From positions 1 to 64,000 of the forward strand of contig CANJWZ010000005.1 of the NCBI GenBank assembly GCA_947478725.1: a DNA stretch of 64,000 nucleotides. Direction: 5' to 3'. Below, in pieces: positions 8,222 to 16,941 of the stretch (its first letter is position 1; each line of letters begins with the position of its first letter). The notes under the pieces are model-generated. The model saw only the letters and a list, made by a program, of their open reading frames with translations, ran no database searches and was not told the origin of the DNA. Both the position numbers and the translations under genes were made by a program. Origin of the DNA: Comamonadaceae bacterium (GTDB lineage: Bacteria > Pseudomonadota > Gammaproteobacteria > Burkholderiales > Burkholderiaceae_C).

Positions 8222-9490
8222 TCAAAACAGCTGGTCGCCTGGCGATTCGTTTGCTACACGTTCAGGAGCTGCTTGTGCATTATTTGCTTGGTCTGCAGCC
8301 CGATTTGACAGCTGAAACGTGTCTTTCTCAGAAATTTTCGACAAGTGTTCAGATTTTTCAAGCGTTGCGGCCCGCACGCCCAGCAGCCGCAACTTTTTGT
8401 CCAGCGGGATGCGCTTTAAGCACTGTCCTGCGACTTGCCTGATCGTTTTGGCATCCATCGTGTAGCCGTCCAGCGTCTGGTCGCGGGTGGCGATCCTGAA
8501 GTCGTCATAGCGCAGCTTGATGCCAATCGTTTTGGCGGCGTAACCCTTGCGCGCCAAGTCCATTGCCAGCTTGTTGCACAGTTCGGTGAAGATCGCGCCC
8601 AGCGCGGCCTTGTCGCGCACCGCATGCAGGTCACGCTCGAAGGTGGTTTCCCGGCTCATGCTGACCGGCTCGCTGCTGGTGACCACCGGCCGGTCGTCGC
8701 GGCCCCAGGCCACCTCGTGCATCCACGCGCCCGTGGCCTTGCCAAATTTGGCGATCAAAAAAGACGGGTCTTGTGCCGCCAGCTCGCCAATCGTCTGAAT
8801 GCCGAGCGTGGCCAGTTTTTCATCGGCCTTGGGGCCAATGCCGTTGATCTTGCGGCAGGTCAAGGGCCAGATTTTGCCTTGCAGGTCTTCTTCATGAACG
8901 ATCGATATACCGTTTGGCTTGTTGAACTCGCTCGCCATTTTGGCCAGCAGCTTGTTGGGTGCCACGCCGACCGAGCAGGTCAAGCCGGTGGCCTCGGTGA
9001 TTGCCTTTTGAATCAGTCTGGCCAGCACCCGCCCCCCTTCGCGCTGGCCGCCTGGCACGTCGGTGAAATCAATGTAGACCTCGTCCACGCCCCGGTCTTC
9101 CATCAGTGGCGCAATCTCCAGAATCGTGCTTTTGAACAGCCTGGAGTATTTGCGCACCTCGTCAAAGTCAACCGGCAGCACGATGGCCTGCGGGCACAGC
9201 CTGGCCGCCTTCATCATGCCCATGGCCGAACCGATACCAAACTGCCGCGCCGCATACGTGGCGGTGGTGATCACCCCGCGGCCAACATAGTCCTTGAGCA
9301 AGGGGAAGTCTGCGACGGGAATAAAGCGCGGGTCACGCGCTGGCTGCGCGGCCAGCAAGGCCTCGTCGGCCTTACGCCGCCCGCCGCCAATCACCACCGG
9401 CAGGCCCTTGAGCTGCGGGTAGCGCAGCAACTCGATGGATGCAAAAAAAGCATCCATGTCGAGGTGGGCAATACGTCGTAGGGGGCGCAT
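8222..9490 (-). CDS. dinB: DNA polymerase IV (Y-family)
   Basis: A 422-residue translesion polymerase. The catalytic acidic residues are visible as Asp11 and Asp13 (HLDMDAFFASIE) and in the GVDEVYID motif near 132-139. The helix-hairpin-helix region KINGIGPKADEKL and the little-finger domain follow up to KKLRLLGVRAA. DinB copies damaged DNA and is usually induced by the SOS response; no LexA box was identified with certainty. The last 35 or so residues after the little finger are low in conservation. They are encoded partly by a copy of the interspersed repeat at 8251-8310, so the tail is probably repeat-derived. The clamp-binding motif may be the terminal GDQLF. Confidence 0.93.
   Translation of the reverse strand: MRPLRRIAHLDMDAFFASIELLRYPQLKGLPVVIGGGRRKADEALLAAQPARDPRFIPVADFPLLKDYVGRGVITTATYAARQFGIGSAMGMMKAARLCPQAIVLPVDFDEVRKYSRLFKSTILEIAPLMEDRGVDEVYIDFTDVPGGQREGGRVLARLIQKAITEATGLTCSVGVAPNKLLAKMASEFNKPNGISIVHEEDLQGKIWPLTCRKINGIGPKADEKLATLGIQTIGELAAQDPSFLIAKFGKATGAWMHEVAWGRDDRPVVTSSEPVSMSRETTFERDLHAVRDKAALGAIFTELCNKLAMDLARKGYAAKTIGIKLRYDDFRIATRDQTLDGYTMDAKTIRQVAGQCLKRIPLDKKLRLLGVRAATLEKSEHLSKISEKDTFQLSNRAADQANNAQAAPERVANESPGDQLF
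8251..8310 (+). repeat. Interspersed ~60-bp repeat, copy 2 (inside dinB 3' end)
   Basis: Reads TTGCTACACGTTCAGGAGCT, GCTTGTGCA, then TTTGCTTGGTCTGCAGCCC and GATTTGACA. It aligns with the family consensus along its whole length, but it lies antisense inside the last 30 codons of dinB. It supplies most of the C-terminal tail of the polymerase without breaking the frame. Confidence 0.55.
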
Positions 9491-9537
9491 TGCCGAATCC
9501 TCAGCTTTCCGTTTTACTTTTCGTTCTATTTGCTGTC

Positions 9538-9978
9538 TTATTTTCCGTTGATGGCCAGCAGTTCCACCTCAAACACCAGCGTGGCATTCGGCGGTATCAC
9601 GCCGCCTGCACCGCGCTGGCCGTAGGCGATGGCCGATGGGCAGGTCAGCTTGGCCTTGCCGCCGGTTTTCATCAGTTGCACGCCTTCGGTCCAGCAGGGG
9701 ATCACGCCGTTCAGCGGAAACTCGGTCGGCTCGCCACGCTTGTAAGAGCTGTCAAACTCCCTGCCGTCCGGGAAGCTACCCTTGTAATGCACCTTGACCC
9801 GGTCGGTGGCTGCCGGGGTGCTGCCCGTTCCGTCTTTCAGCGAGCGGTAAACCAGGCCGCTTTTGGTGACCTGCGCGCCTGGCTCTTTGCTGGCGGCGGT
9901 CAAGGTGGCATCGGTTTGTGCCGACGCAGCGGTGGCAAGCAGCAATGACAAAACACTGGCAATGATGGTGGAACGCAT
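9538..9978 (-). CDS. Periplasmic FKBP-type peptidyl-prolyl isomerase
   Basis: A 146-residue protein with a cleavable signal peptide (STIIASVLSLLLATAASAQ) followed by one FKBP domain. Typical motifs are VKVHYKGSFPDGREFDSSY, FPLNGVIPCWTEGVQLM and the closing GVIPPNATLVFEVELLAI. The enzyme would assist folding of exported proteins. The ATG at 9978 is chosen because it starts the signal peptide and has AAAGG just upstream; the frame stays open to 10041. It lies 47 nt downstream of the putative-lipoprotein region's end and 48 nt before the dinB start, all on the minus strand. Confidence 0.9.
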   Translation of the reverse strand: MRSTIIASVLSLLLATAASAQTDATLTAASKEPGAQVTKSGLVYRSLKDGTGSTPAATDRVKVHYKGSFPDGREFDSSYKRGEPTEFPLNGVIPCWTEGVQLMKTGGKAKLTCPSAIAYGQRGAGGVIPPNATLVFEVELLAINGK

Positions 9979-10077
9979 TGGAAAACCTTTCAGTGGGCGG
10001 AGCTGGATGTGAATGGGGGTTTGAAGATGACGTTGAAACACAGAAATGTTAATCGTTAGTCAATCGCTGGTTAATCG

Positions 10078-10530
10078 TTAGGGTAAGGGCTCGCGTTTTA
10101 AGGGGCCATAGCACTCAGCCAGTGAGGCACTTTTGCAGACAATCAAACGGTCTTTGGCAGGGTTCAGCTGCATGTACCGGGTGGCCAGAAGACCTTCTTC
10201 GTCCACCACATCGCCGTAACAGTCTTTTTTGCCGTTGTAGCGGGTTGAGGTCTCCGTCAGCTTGTAAAAGCCCTGTGCGCTGGGGGCCGCGTCCGCGCTG
10301 TAGCGCCAGGCTGTCACGGCATCGCCGCTGGTGCTGATCAACACGCCATCGGGCCGGTACTGCAAGGTCTCTGTGCACTGGCCGTTAAACAGTGTCCAGC
10401 TCCAGCTGCCCACCAGGGTGTGAGCGCGGGCCGCATTGGCTGTCTGGGCGTTGCCGTCTGGCAGGCAGGCCGCCAGCAGCAGAGCAAGCGCGCCTGTGCG
10501 CAGCGTGTGGGAAATTTTGACAGGGGTCAT
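10078..10530 (-). CDS. Putative secreted protein or lipoprotein of unknown function
   Basis: A 150-residue protein not recognised as a named family. The N terminus has a hydrophobic segment ending in LLLAAC, which fits a lipobox (cysteine at about residue 21); cleavage after NAQ by signal peptidase I is the alternative. The mature part has four cysteines (in NGQC, KKDC, IVC, AEC) and repeated YRPDG / TRY-type strands, suggesting a small beta-rich, disulfide-stabilised domain. It resembles in outline lipocalin-like secreted proteins that begin with a LVGSWSW-type segment, but this is only a resemblance. It is encoded upstream of the FKBP gene on the same strand. Confidence 0.6.
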   Translation of the reverse strand: MTPVKISHTLRTGALALLLAACLPDGNAQTANAARAHTLVGSWSWTLFNGQCTETLQYRPDGVLISTSGDAVTAWRYSADAAPSAQGFYKLTETSTRYNGKKDCYGDVVDEEGLLATRYMQLNPAKDRLIVCKSASLAECYGPLKREPLP

Positions 10531-10549
10531 GGCTAGGAATTCAATTAAA

Positions 10550-10609
10550 TTGCTATAAATAGAGAAGCGACTAGCGCAAGTATTGATTGGCCTACAGACC
10601 GGTTTGATG
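10550..10609 (+). repeat. Interspersed ~60-bp repeat, copy 3
   Basis: Reads TTGCTATAAATAGAGAAGCG, ACTAGCGCAAG, then TATTGATTGGCCTACAGACC and GGTTTGATG. This is one of the clearest intergenic copies. It lies in the gap between the helicase gene end and the start of the putative lipoprotein gene, so it falls in the 5' region of the latter. Confidence 0.65.
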
Positions 10610-10621
10610 TCTAAAAAGTTC

Positions 10622-12970
10622 TCAAGCGTTCTCAGGCTTTTCAGCCAAAGCCTGGGTAACGTGCTCCACCCGCCACCAGGCCGGCAGCAGGCTTTGCACG
10701 TCGGGCCGGGTGAAGCGGTCGTCCATCAGGTAAATCACGCCGGTGTCCTGCTGGGTGCGTATCACCCGGCCAGCGGCCTGCACTACTTTTTGCAGGCCGG
10801 GGTAGAGGTAGGTGTAGTTGTAGGCTTTGTCACCGCTGGCATCGTCCTGCTCAAAGTAGGTCGCCATCCGGGTTTTGATTTCTTCGTTCACGGCATTGAC
10901 CTGCGGCAAGCCCAGCGTGGCAATGAAGGCACCAATCAGCCGGCTGCCTGGCAGGTCAATGCCTTCAGCAAACGCACCGCCCAACACCGCAAAGCCAATG
11001 CCTTGCGACGTGGCTGTGAAACGGCTTAAAAACTGATCACGCCCGGACTCGTTCATCTGCCGGGTTTGTGCCCAGGTGCTGATGTGCGGGTGGCGCTGGG
11101 TGAAACAGTGCGCCAGCTTTTGAAGGTAGTCGTAGCTGCTGGTAAAGGCCAGATAGTTGCCGGGCGCGCGTTCGTACTGCTGCGCCATCACTTGCGTGAT
11201 CAGGCCCAGGGACTGGTCGCGGTGCTGGTAGCGGGTCGACACATTGCGCACCGCTTTGACGGTCAACTGCTCGGGCAAAAACGGCGAGGCCACGTCGATC
11301 CAGGCGGTCGTCAAGGGCAGGCCCAGGGTGTCCTTGTAAAACTGGGGCGGGCTGAGCGTGGCTGAAAACAGCGCCACCGAATGGGCGGCGGTCAATCGCG
11401 GATTCAAAAATGGCGCTGGCACGATGTTGCGGATGTTCAGGCTGGCGCGGCCTTGGCCGCCTTGCAGCAGCCCAGCGCCAGGCTCTGCATCGTCATGGAG
11501 GGTGATGTCAAACATCGAATGCGCCGCAAAGCTGTCGGCCATGCGCGAAAAGTGCAGCGCCTCAAAATAAAACGCCTGCAGATCAGCATCGACGCGCGTC
11601 GGGTTGGCGACCAAAAAGTCGGTGATGGTGGTGATGGCCTGCTGCAGTGCTTTTAAAAAATCAACCGGCATCTCCTGCACCACCAGGTACTGGTCGACCT
11701 GGGTTTTATGCACGTCGTCAAACGCGCGGTTGAGCTTGTCGAGCACGGTGCGAACCGCTTTGGGTGCAGCGCTGTGCAGCGCCTGCAACTGGCGCTGGTC
11801 GAGGCTGGCAGAGTACATGCTGCGGGCCCGCTCGACCATGTTGTGGGCTTCATCGACCAGCACACTGACACGCCACTGGTGGTTGACGGTCAGCGCGTGC
11901 AGCAGGGCGCTGCTGTCAAAGTAGTAGTTGTAGTCGCCCACCACCAGATCGGCCCAGTTGGCCATTTCTTGCGCCAGGTAGTAGGGGCAAACGCGGTGTG
12001 CCAGCGCCACACGGCGGGTGGCCGCCCGGTCAAGCGTGCCGGCTTCGCTGCCTTGCACGGCAGCCAAACGCGCCGCGGGAAGCCGGTCATAAAAACCCTT
12101 GGCCAGTGGGCATGAATCACCGTGGCAGGCTTTGTCGGGGTGTTCGCATGACTTGTCTCTGGCGACGAGTTCAAGCACCCGCAGCGGCAGGCCTGGGGTA
12201 CTTTTTTCAATCAGCTCCAGGGCGTCAAGGGCCAGTTTGCGGCCCGGCGTTTTGGCGGCCAGAAAGAACAGTTTGTCCAGCCGCTGGGCTGGCATGGCTT
12301 TGAGCAGCGGGTACACCGTGCCGATGGTTTTGCCAATACCGGTGGTGGCCTGGGCCATCAGGCACTTGCCATTGCTGGCGGTTTTATAAACCGCCTCCGC
12401 CAGTTCGCGCTGGCCGGGCCTGAAGCTGGCATGCACAAAGGCCAGCTTGGTTAACGCAGCGTCCCGCGCGAGGCGGTGTGCCAGTTCACGCTCGGCCCAG
12501 CCCAGAAACAGCTCGCACTGGTTTTCAAAGTAATCTTTCAGCGCGCTGGCTGTGACATGTTCAACCAGCGACGTTTCTTGGGTACTGGCAACGTCAAAGT
12601 ACACCAGCGCCAGGTTGATGCTTTTCAGGCCCTTGGCCTGGCACAGCAGCCAGCCGTAAATTTTGACCTGTGCCCAGTGCAGCCCACGTTTGTTGTCGGC
12701 CATGTTGTGCAGGTCGCCGCGGTAGGTTTTGACTTCTTCCAGCTGGTTGCTGTCGGGGTCATAGCCATCGGCGCGGCCGCGAACCGTCAGGCTTTTGTAG
12801 TTGCCTTCCAGCGTGACTTCGCTCCGGTAGTTGGCGTCACGGCGCGACGCCACCAGCGCATGACCGGCGATGCCGTCCTGCGCAGACGGGGCAGGGGTGA
12901 AACGCAAGTCCAGGTCGCCATGCTTGGCGGTGAACTCGCACAGGGCTCTGACGGAGACGCGGTAGGTCAA
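10622..12970 (-). CDS. DinG/XPD-type iron-sulfur DNA helicase with N-terminal RecB/Cas4-like nuclease domain
   Basis: A 782-residue two-part protein. Residues 33-105 carry the ordered signature of a RecB/Cas4-type PD-(D/E)XK nuclease: G33..H37 (GIAGHALV), Asp68 (GRADGYD), Glu79-x-Lys81 (EVKTYRG) and Q101xxxY105. The rest is a superfamily 2 XPD/DinG helicase. Walker A GIGKT is at 211-215, a four-cysteine iron-sulfur cluster region uses Cys275, Cys282, Cys287 and Cys328, and DEAH is at 373-376. The C-terminal helicase core contains GFAVLGGAFAEGIDLPG and QAAGRVIRTQQDTGV (motif VI). The combination suggests 5'-3' unwinding coupled to nuclease action in repair. It stands alone, without a nearby partner gene. 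Confidence 0.88.
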   Translation of the reverse strand: MTYRVSVRALCEFTAKHGDLDLRFTPAPSAQDGIAGHALVASRRDANYRSEVTLEGNYKSLTVRGRADGYDPDSNQLEEVKTYRGDLHNMADNKRGLHWAQVKIYGWLLCQAKGLKSINLALVYFDVASTQETSLVEHVTASALKDYFENQCELFLGWAERELAHRLARDAALTKLAFVHASFRPGQRELAEAVYKTASNGKCLMAQATTGIGKTIGTVYPLLKAMPAQRLDKLFFLAAKTPGRKLALDALELIEKSTPGLPLRVLELVARDKSCEHPDKACHGDSCPLAKGFYDRLPAARLAAVQGSEAGTLDRAATRRVALAHRVCPYYLAQEMANWADLVVGDYNYYFDSSALLHALTVNHQWRVSVLVDEAHNMVERARSMYSASLDQRQLQALHSAAPKAVRTVLDKLNRAFDDVHKTQVDQYLVVQEMPVDFLKALQQAITTITDFLVANPTRVDADLQAFYFEALHFSRMADSFAAHSMFDITLHDDAEPGAGLLQGGQGRASLNIRNIVPAPFLNPRLTAAHSVALFSATLSPPQFYKDTLGLPLTTAWIDVASPFLPEQLTVKAVRNVSTRYQHRDQSLGLITQVMAQQYERAPGNYLAFTSSYDYLQKLAHCFTQRHPHISTWAQTRQMNESGRDQFLSRFTATSQGIGFAVLGGAFAEGIDLPGSRLIGAFIATLGLPQVNAVNEEIKTRMATYFEQDDASGDKAYNYTYLYPGLQKVVQAAGRVIRTQQDTGVIYLMDDRFTRPDVQSLLPAWWRVEHVTQALAEKPENA

Positions 12971-13044
12971 GCGGTGATCTTTGAAGGCATGCGCTCATTA
13001 TCACAAGCGCTCGGCTGGCAGCCCAGTCACGCCGCGGCAATTCG

Positions 13045-13077
13045 GGGCCGGTTCAGGGCCGGTTCAGGGCCGGTTCA
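13045..13077. repeat. Three perfect tandem copies of an 11-bp unit
   Basis: The unit GGGCCGGTTCA occurs at 13045-13055, 13056-13066 and 13067-13077, followed by a partial fourth GGGC. It lies between the helicase gene and the secreted phosphodiesterase gene. The unit length is not a multiple of three, so copy-number change would shift any reading frame across it. Confidence 0.9.
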
Positions 13078-13238
13078 GGGCGGTCGTGAATGCCGTCTTT
13101 GTTGGTATCAACAGTTGACAGGTCCGATACCTGCTGCAAGCTGTGCTTGCCATTGTTAACAAAGGTCATCACGGTGTCATTGAGTGAAATTAAATTCAAA
13201 CTCCTTAACTTTTGATCAATCTTCAAGCCAAAACCCAA
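13053..13238 (-). pseudogene. Possible remnant of a calcium-binding (thrombospondin type 3-like) protein
   Basis: An open frame of 61 codons on the minus strand ends in the tandem 11-bp repeats. The stretch TVDTNKDGIHD carries the DxNxDGxxD spacing of EF-hand/thrombospondin type 3 calcium loops. The residues before it look like ordinary protein sequence. The frame's first ATG would sit inside the ribosome site region of the divergent phosphodiesterase gene, and an internal ATG (TVMTFVNN) gives about 38 residues. No full domain fits, so it is more likely the end of a decayed gene than a functional one. The 279-nt gap from 12971 to 13249 holds nothing else that I recognise. Confidence 0.3.
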
Positions 13239-13249
13239 GGATCAACAAC

Positions 13250-14479
13250 ATGCTGGACTTTGCTGCCCGCCTGCTCTCAGGAGCCGTTTTTCTGATGTTT
13301 GCCGCCAGCGTTGGGGCTCAAGGCGAGCTGCCCATCAGTAACATTCAGGTCGGGCAACGGCCTTACTTTTTGGTCACTGACATGGCCCCCAGCCCACTGA
13401 AGGACAAGCTGCAAAGCTGCGCCAACGGCCCGTTTTCCAAAACCGACTTCTCCATTGGCCACCGGGGCGCAGCGCTGATGTTTCCCGAGCACACCAGGGA
13501 GTCCTATGAAGCCGCCGCACGCATGGGTGCTGGCATCGTCGAATGCGACGTGACTTTCACCAAAGACAAGGCACTCGTCTGCCGCCATGCGCAAAACGAC
13601 CTGCACACCACCACCAACATTCTGGCCACACCGCTGGCCTCCAAATGCACCAAAGGCTTTACGCCGCACGACCCGGCAACCAATACGCCCGCCACGGCTG
13701 AATGCCGCACCAGCGACATCACGCTGGCCGAGTTCAAAACTCTGCGCGGCAAGATGGACGCGGCCAACACCAAAGCTAAAACCGTGGCCGAATATATGGC
13801 GGGTACTGCAAGCTGGCGCACTGACCTGTACAGCGGCCCAACCAGCGGCACGCTGATGACCCACGCCGAAAGCATTGCCCTGTTCACACGCCTGGGCGTG
13901 AAAATGACGCCTGAGTTGAAGTCGGCCAGCGTGAGCATGCCGTTTGAGGGCTTTAGCCAGGAAAACTACGCCCAGAAGATGATTGATGAGTACAAGGCAG
14001 CCAAGGTGCCTGCATCAAGCGTGTTTGCACAGTCCTTCAATAAAAACGATGTGCTGTATTGGGTCAAAAACGAACTCTCCTTTGGCAAACAAGCGGTGTT
14101 TCTGGACAGTGCTGAAAAGCCCGCTGACCTGCCAAGCCTGGCGCAACTGCAAAGCTACAAAAAAGAGGGGATTCAAATCGTTGCCCCACCCCTGTTTGCT
14201 TTGCTGGACACGCAAGACGGCAAGCTGGTCGCCTCAAGCTATGCCAAAAACGCCAAACTTGCCGGGTTGGGCATCATCACCTGGAGTCTTGAAAGATCGG
14301 GTGTGCTGGGCAACGGCAACCCTGGCTGGTACTACCAGACGGTCACCTCGGCCATCAAACGCGAAGGCGACACCCTGCAGGTGCTGGATGTGCTGGCTAA
14401 AGATGTGGGCATCATGGGCATCTTTTCAGACTGGCCCGCAACGGTGACCTACTACGCCAATTGCATGGGCCTGAAATAG
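13250..14479 (+). CDS. Secreted glycerophosphodiester phosphodiesterase family protein
   Basis: A 409-residue GDPD-fold protein with a signal peptide (cleavage probably after VGAQ at 24). Catalytic and metal residues are visible: His71-Arg72 (IGHRGA), Glu80, Glu98-x-Asp100 (VECDVTF) and His113 (CRHAQNDL). The enzyme would hydrolyse glycerophosphodiesters in the periplasm. It is longer than the cytosolic ugpQ product also present in this window and resembles GlpQ/larger secreted forms. The start at 13250 is supported by AAGGA eight bases upstream and by the signal peptide; the frame is open back to 13184. It is monocistronic, with no transporter genes nearby. Confidence 0.85.
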   Translation: MLDFAARLLSGAVFLMFAASVGAQGELPISNIQVGQRPYFLVTDMAPSPLKDKLQSCANGPFSKTDFSIGHRGAALMFPEHTRESYEAAARMGAGIVECDVTFTKDKALVCRHAQNDLHTTTNILATPLASKCTKGFTPHDPATNTPATAECRTSDITLAEFKTLRGKMDAANTKAKTVAEYMAGTASWRTDLYSGPTSGTLMTHAESIALFTRLGVKMTPELKSASVSMPFEGFSQENYAQKMIDEYKAAKVPASSVFAQSFNKNDVLYWVKNELSFGKQAVFLDSAEKPADLPSLAQLQSYKKEGIQIVAPPLFALLDTQDGKLVASSYAKNAKLAGLGIITWSLERSGVLGNGNPGWYYQTVTSAIKREGDTLQVLDVLAKDVGIMGIFSDWPATVTYYANCMGLK

Positions 14480-14482
14480 CGT

Positions 14483-14557
14483 TCAGCGCCAGCCGAAAAA
14501 TGGCAGCATAAAGCCGATGAGGGCGATCAGGCCGAAGATGTCAACGATGTTGTTCAT
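14483..14557 (-). CDS. Candidate 24-residue hydrophobic small protein
   Basis: A short frame ATG to TGA encodes 24 residues beginning MNNIVDIFGLIAL and ending PFFGWR. It forms one strongly hydrophobic segment with a basic end, as in single-helix membrane microproteins. Third codon positions are mostly G or C, as in the neighbouring genes. No convincing ribosome site is seen upstream. It lies just after the secreted phosphodiesterase gene, convergent to it. The surrounding 242-nt gap up to the DegS-like protease gene shows no other gene. Confidence 0.35.
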   Translation of the reverse strand: MNNIVDIFGLIALIGFMLPFFGWR

Positions 14558-14721
14558 CGAAAAATTATTTAGGGCTGGTAGGCTATAGATGTCACCCAAA
14601 GCGTGGCGGCTGCGGTGGCTTGAAGCCGCAGGCTGAAGCGCAAACTTGCTGTTGGATACTTGTCCTTCAGGACCCTGAATCGGGTGTGGTCAGGGGCCAC
14701 TGCCACAGCGCCCACACACAC

Positions 14722-15870
14722 TCAATTCGGTGCCTTGGGCCGCTGGCGTTTGGCTGGCGTCACCGAGATATCGCTGGTCTTGCCAGCCCGCTGAACGCTT
14801 AAGGGGGTGGCCACGCCTGGCTTAAGGGCCGCCACAGCGCCCAGCAGCTCTGACACATTGGCCACCGCTTTGCCGTTGACGGCCGTGATCACATCGCCGG
14901 GCTTGATGCCGGCCTGTCCGGCAGGGCCGTTTTGCAGCACGCCGGTGATGATGACGCCATCTTTGGTTTTGACGTTGAAGGTTTCCATCAGCTCAGCGTT
15001 CAGCTCTTGCGGCTCCACACCGATCCAGCCACGCGTGACCTGACCATCTTTCACAATGCTGTCCAGCACCTGCTTGGCGGTAGACACTGGAATGGCAAAA
15101 CCAATGCCCATCGATCCGCCGGAACGGGAATAAATCGCGGTGTTGATGCCCATCAGTGCGCCGGTGGTGTCGACCAGTGCGCCGCCCGAGTTGCCGGGGT
15201 TGATCGCTGCGTCGGTCTGGATGAAGTTTTCAAAGGTGTTGATGCCCAGCCGGTTGCGGCCAAGTGCGCTGACAATGCCGCCGGTGACCGTCTGGCCCAC
15301 GCCAAACGGGTTGCCAATCGCCAGCACCGGGTCGCCAACCAGCAAGGTATCCGAGTTGCCCAGCACAATCACGGGCAGCTTGTCGAGCTCGATTTTTAAA
15401 ATCGCCAAGTCGGTGTCGGGGTCGGTGCCGATCACTTTGGCTTTGGCCTTGCGGTTGTCAAGCAGCACCACCTCAATCTCGTCCGCGCCTTCAACCACAT
15501 GGTTGTTGGTCAGGATATAGCCGCTGGCGCTGATGATGACGCCGCTGCCCAGGCCGCCTTGCGGCTCGTTCCGGCCCTGGTCGCCGTAAAAAAACTTGAA
15601 CCAGGGGTCAGCCGCATGCGGGTTTTTGGTCGCGGCTTTGCTGGTGTTGATGCTGACGACCGCTGCCGAGGCTGTTTTGGCGGCCGCGCTGAAGCTGCCA
15701 GCCGGGCCAGTGCCGCGCTGCACCGCGGGCGCTTCCAGCACGGCCACCGAGCCGACCGAACCGGAAAAAGGGCGGCGCTCAACCCATTGCGGCTTGAGCG
15801 TGGCGACCACAAAAAACGCCGCCACCAAAACGGTCACGGTTTGAGAAAACAAAAGCCAGAATTTGCGCAT
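14722..15870 (-). CDS. DegS/HtrA-type trypsin-like serine protease with one PDZ domain
   Basis: A 382-residue HtrA-family protease. An N-terminal membrane anchor spans about 5-24 rather than a cleavable signal. The catalytic triad is His124 (TNNHVV), Asp154 (DTDLAIL) and Ser228 (GNSGGAL). A single PDZ domain follows at about 275-370. Size, anchor and a single PDZ match DegS or AlgW, the inner-membrane site-1 proteases that cleave anti-sigma factors in envelope stress, but RseA-type partner genes are not in the window. It is divergent from cysK with 147 nt between the starts. Confidence 0.88.
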   Translation of the reverse strand: MRKFWLLFSQTVTVLVAAFFVVATLKPQWVERRPFSGSVGSVAVLEAPAVQRGTGPAGSFSAAAKTASAAVVSINTSKAATKNPHAADPWFKFFYGDQGRNEPQGGLGSGVIISASGYILTNNHVVEGADEIEVVLLDNRKAKAKVIGTDPDTDLAILKIELDKLPVIVLGNSDTLLVGDPVLAIGNPFGVGQTVTGGIVSALGRNRLGINTFENFIQTDAAINPGNSGGALVDTTGALMGINTAIYSRSGGSMGIGFAIPVSTAKQVLDSIVKDGQVTRGWIGVEPQELNAELMETFNVKTKDGVIITGVLQNGPAGQAGIKPGDVITAVNGKAVANVSELLGAVAALKPGVATPLSVQRAGKTSDISVTPAKRQRPKAPN

Positions 15871-15949
15871 GGTGTGCCGGGTGTGGAATGGATCAAGTGT
15901 TGATATGGGGGCGCATGCTGCTCAATCCAATAGCAGCATATTTTGTCTC

Positions 15950-15979
15950 ATGACGCGCAAAACCTCAAAAAGCGATAAT
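15950..15979 (+). promoter_or_regulatory. Possible sigma70 promoter for cysK
   Basis: ATGACG (15950-15955), an 18-nt spacer and GATAAT (15974-15979) lie 38 nt before the cysK start. The -10 is good and the -35 weak. A strong AAGGAG ribosome site is at 16006-16011, six bases before the ATG. Confidence 0.35.
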
Positions 15980-16017
15980 CAAAAGCCCCCTGTCCGTCAC
16001 GTCCCAAGGAGATCCGA

Positions 16018-16941
16018 ATGAAAGCCCAAAGCGTCCTGGCCACCATTGGCAACACCCCGCACATTCGCGTCAGCCGCCTGTTTGGTGCAGCCTGCCAAAC
16101 GCACCACATCTACATCAAGTCCGAGCGCAGCAACCCGGGCGGTTCGATCAAAGACCGGATTGCCCTGGCCATGGTGGAGGCGGCTGAACAGTCGGGGGTC
16201 CTCAAGCCAGGCGCCACCATCATTGAACCGACCTCTGGCAATACCGGTGTGGGTCTGGCGGTGGTGGCGGCTGTGAAGGGCTACAAATTGGTGTTGGTGA
16301 TGCCCGAGAGCATGAGCATTGAGCGCCGCCGCCTGATGCTGGCTTATGGTGCCAGTTTTGACCTGACGCCGCGTGAAAAGGGCATGAACGGCGCGATTGC
16401 CCGGGCCAAAGAGCTGCTGGCGCAAACGCCCGGCGCGTGGATGCCCTCGCAATTTGACAATCCGGCCAACATTGACATTCATGCGCGCACCACGGCGCTG
16501 GAGATTTTGGCCGACTTCCCGAACGGGGTGGACTACTACATCACCGGCGTGGGTACCGGTGGCCACTTGACCGGCGTGGCGCAGGTGCTCAAAGCCAAAT
16601 TCCCCAATACCAAAGTCTTTGCGGTCGAGCCTGCGGCCTCGCCCGTCATCAGTGGCGGCAAGCCGTCGCCGCACCCGATTCAGGGCATTGGCGCGGGGTT
16701 TATTCCGGCCAATTTGCATGTTGATTTGCTCGACGGCGTGATTCAGGTCGACGGCGATGCCGCCAAAGACTTTGCCCGCCGCAGCGCGACCCAGGAAGGC
16801 CTGCTGGTGGGTATTTCGTCCGGTGCCACGCTGGCGGCGATTGCGCAGAAGCTGCCTGAGATTCCAGCTGGCAGCACGGTGCTGGGCTTTAACTACGACA
16901 CCGGGGAGCGCTACTTGTCTGTCGAGGGGTTCCTTCCTTGA
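16018..16941 (+). CDS. cysK: Cysteine synthase A (O-acetylserine sulfhydrylase)
   Basis: A 307-residue pyridoxal-phosphate enzyme that makes cysteine from O-acetylserine and sulfide. The PLP lysine is Lys45 in NPGGSIKDR. The substrate loop PTSGNTG and the phosphate-binding GTGGHLTG and GISSGAT motifs are present. The stretch [14 protein letters not shown] is characteristic of CysK rather than CysM, although the NPGGSIKDR variant is CysM-like. The start has a strong ribosome site at 16006-16011. The stop overlaps the first codons of the Nif3-like frame. Confidence 0.92.
   Translation: MKAQSVLATIGNTPHIRVSRLFGAACQTHHIYIKSERSNPGGSIKDRIALAMVEAAEQSGVLKPGATIIEPTSGNTGVGLAVVAAVKGYKLVLVMPESMSIERRRLMLAYGASFDLTPREKGMNGAIARAKELLAQTPGAWMPSQFDNPANIDIHARTTALEILADFPNGVDYYITGVGTGGHLTGVAQVLKAKFPNTKVFAVEPAASPVISGGKPSPHPIQGIGAGFIPANLHVDLLDGVIQVDGDAAKDFARRSATQEGLLVGISSGATLAAIAQKLPEIPAGSTVLGFNYDTGERYLSVEGFLP

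Noticed and set aside
8435..9481. Plus-strand open frame of 348 codons opposite dinB
   Set aside because: It is a mirror of the polymerase codons, with no recognisable domain or ribosome site.
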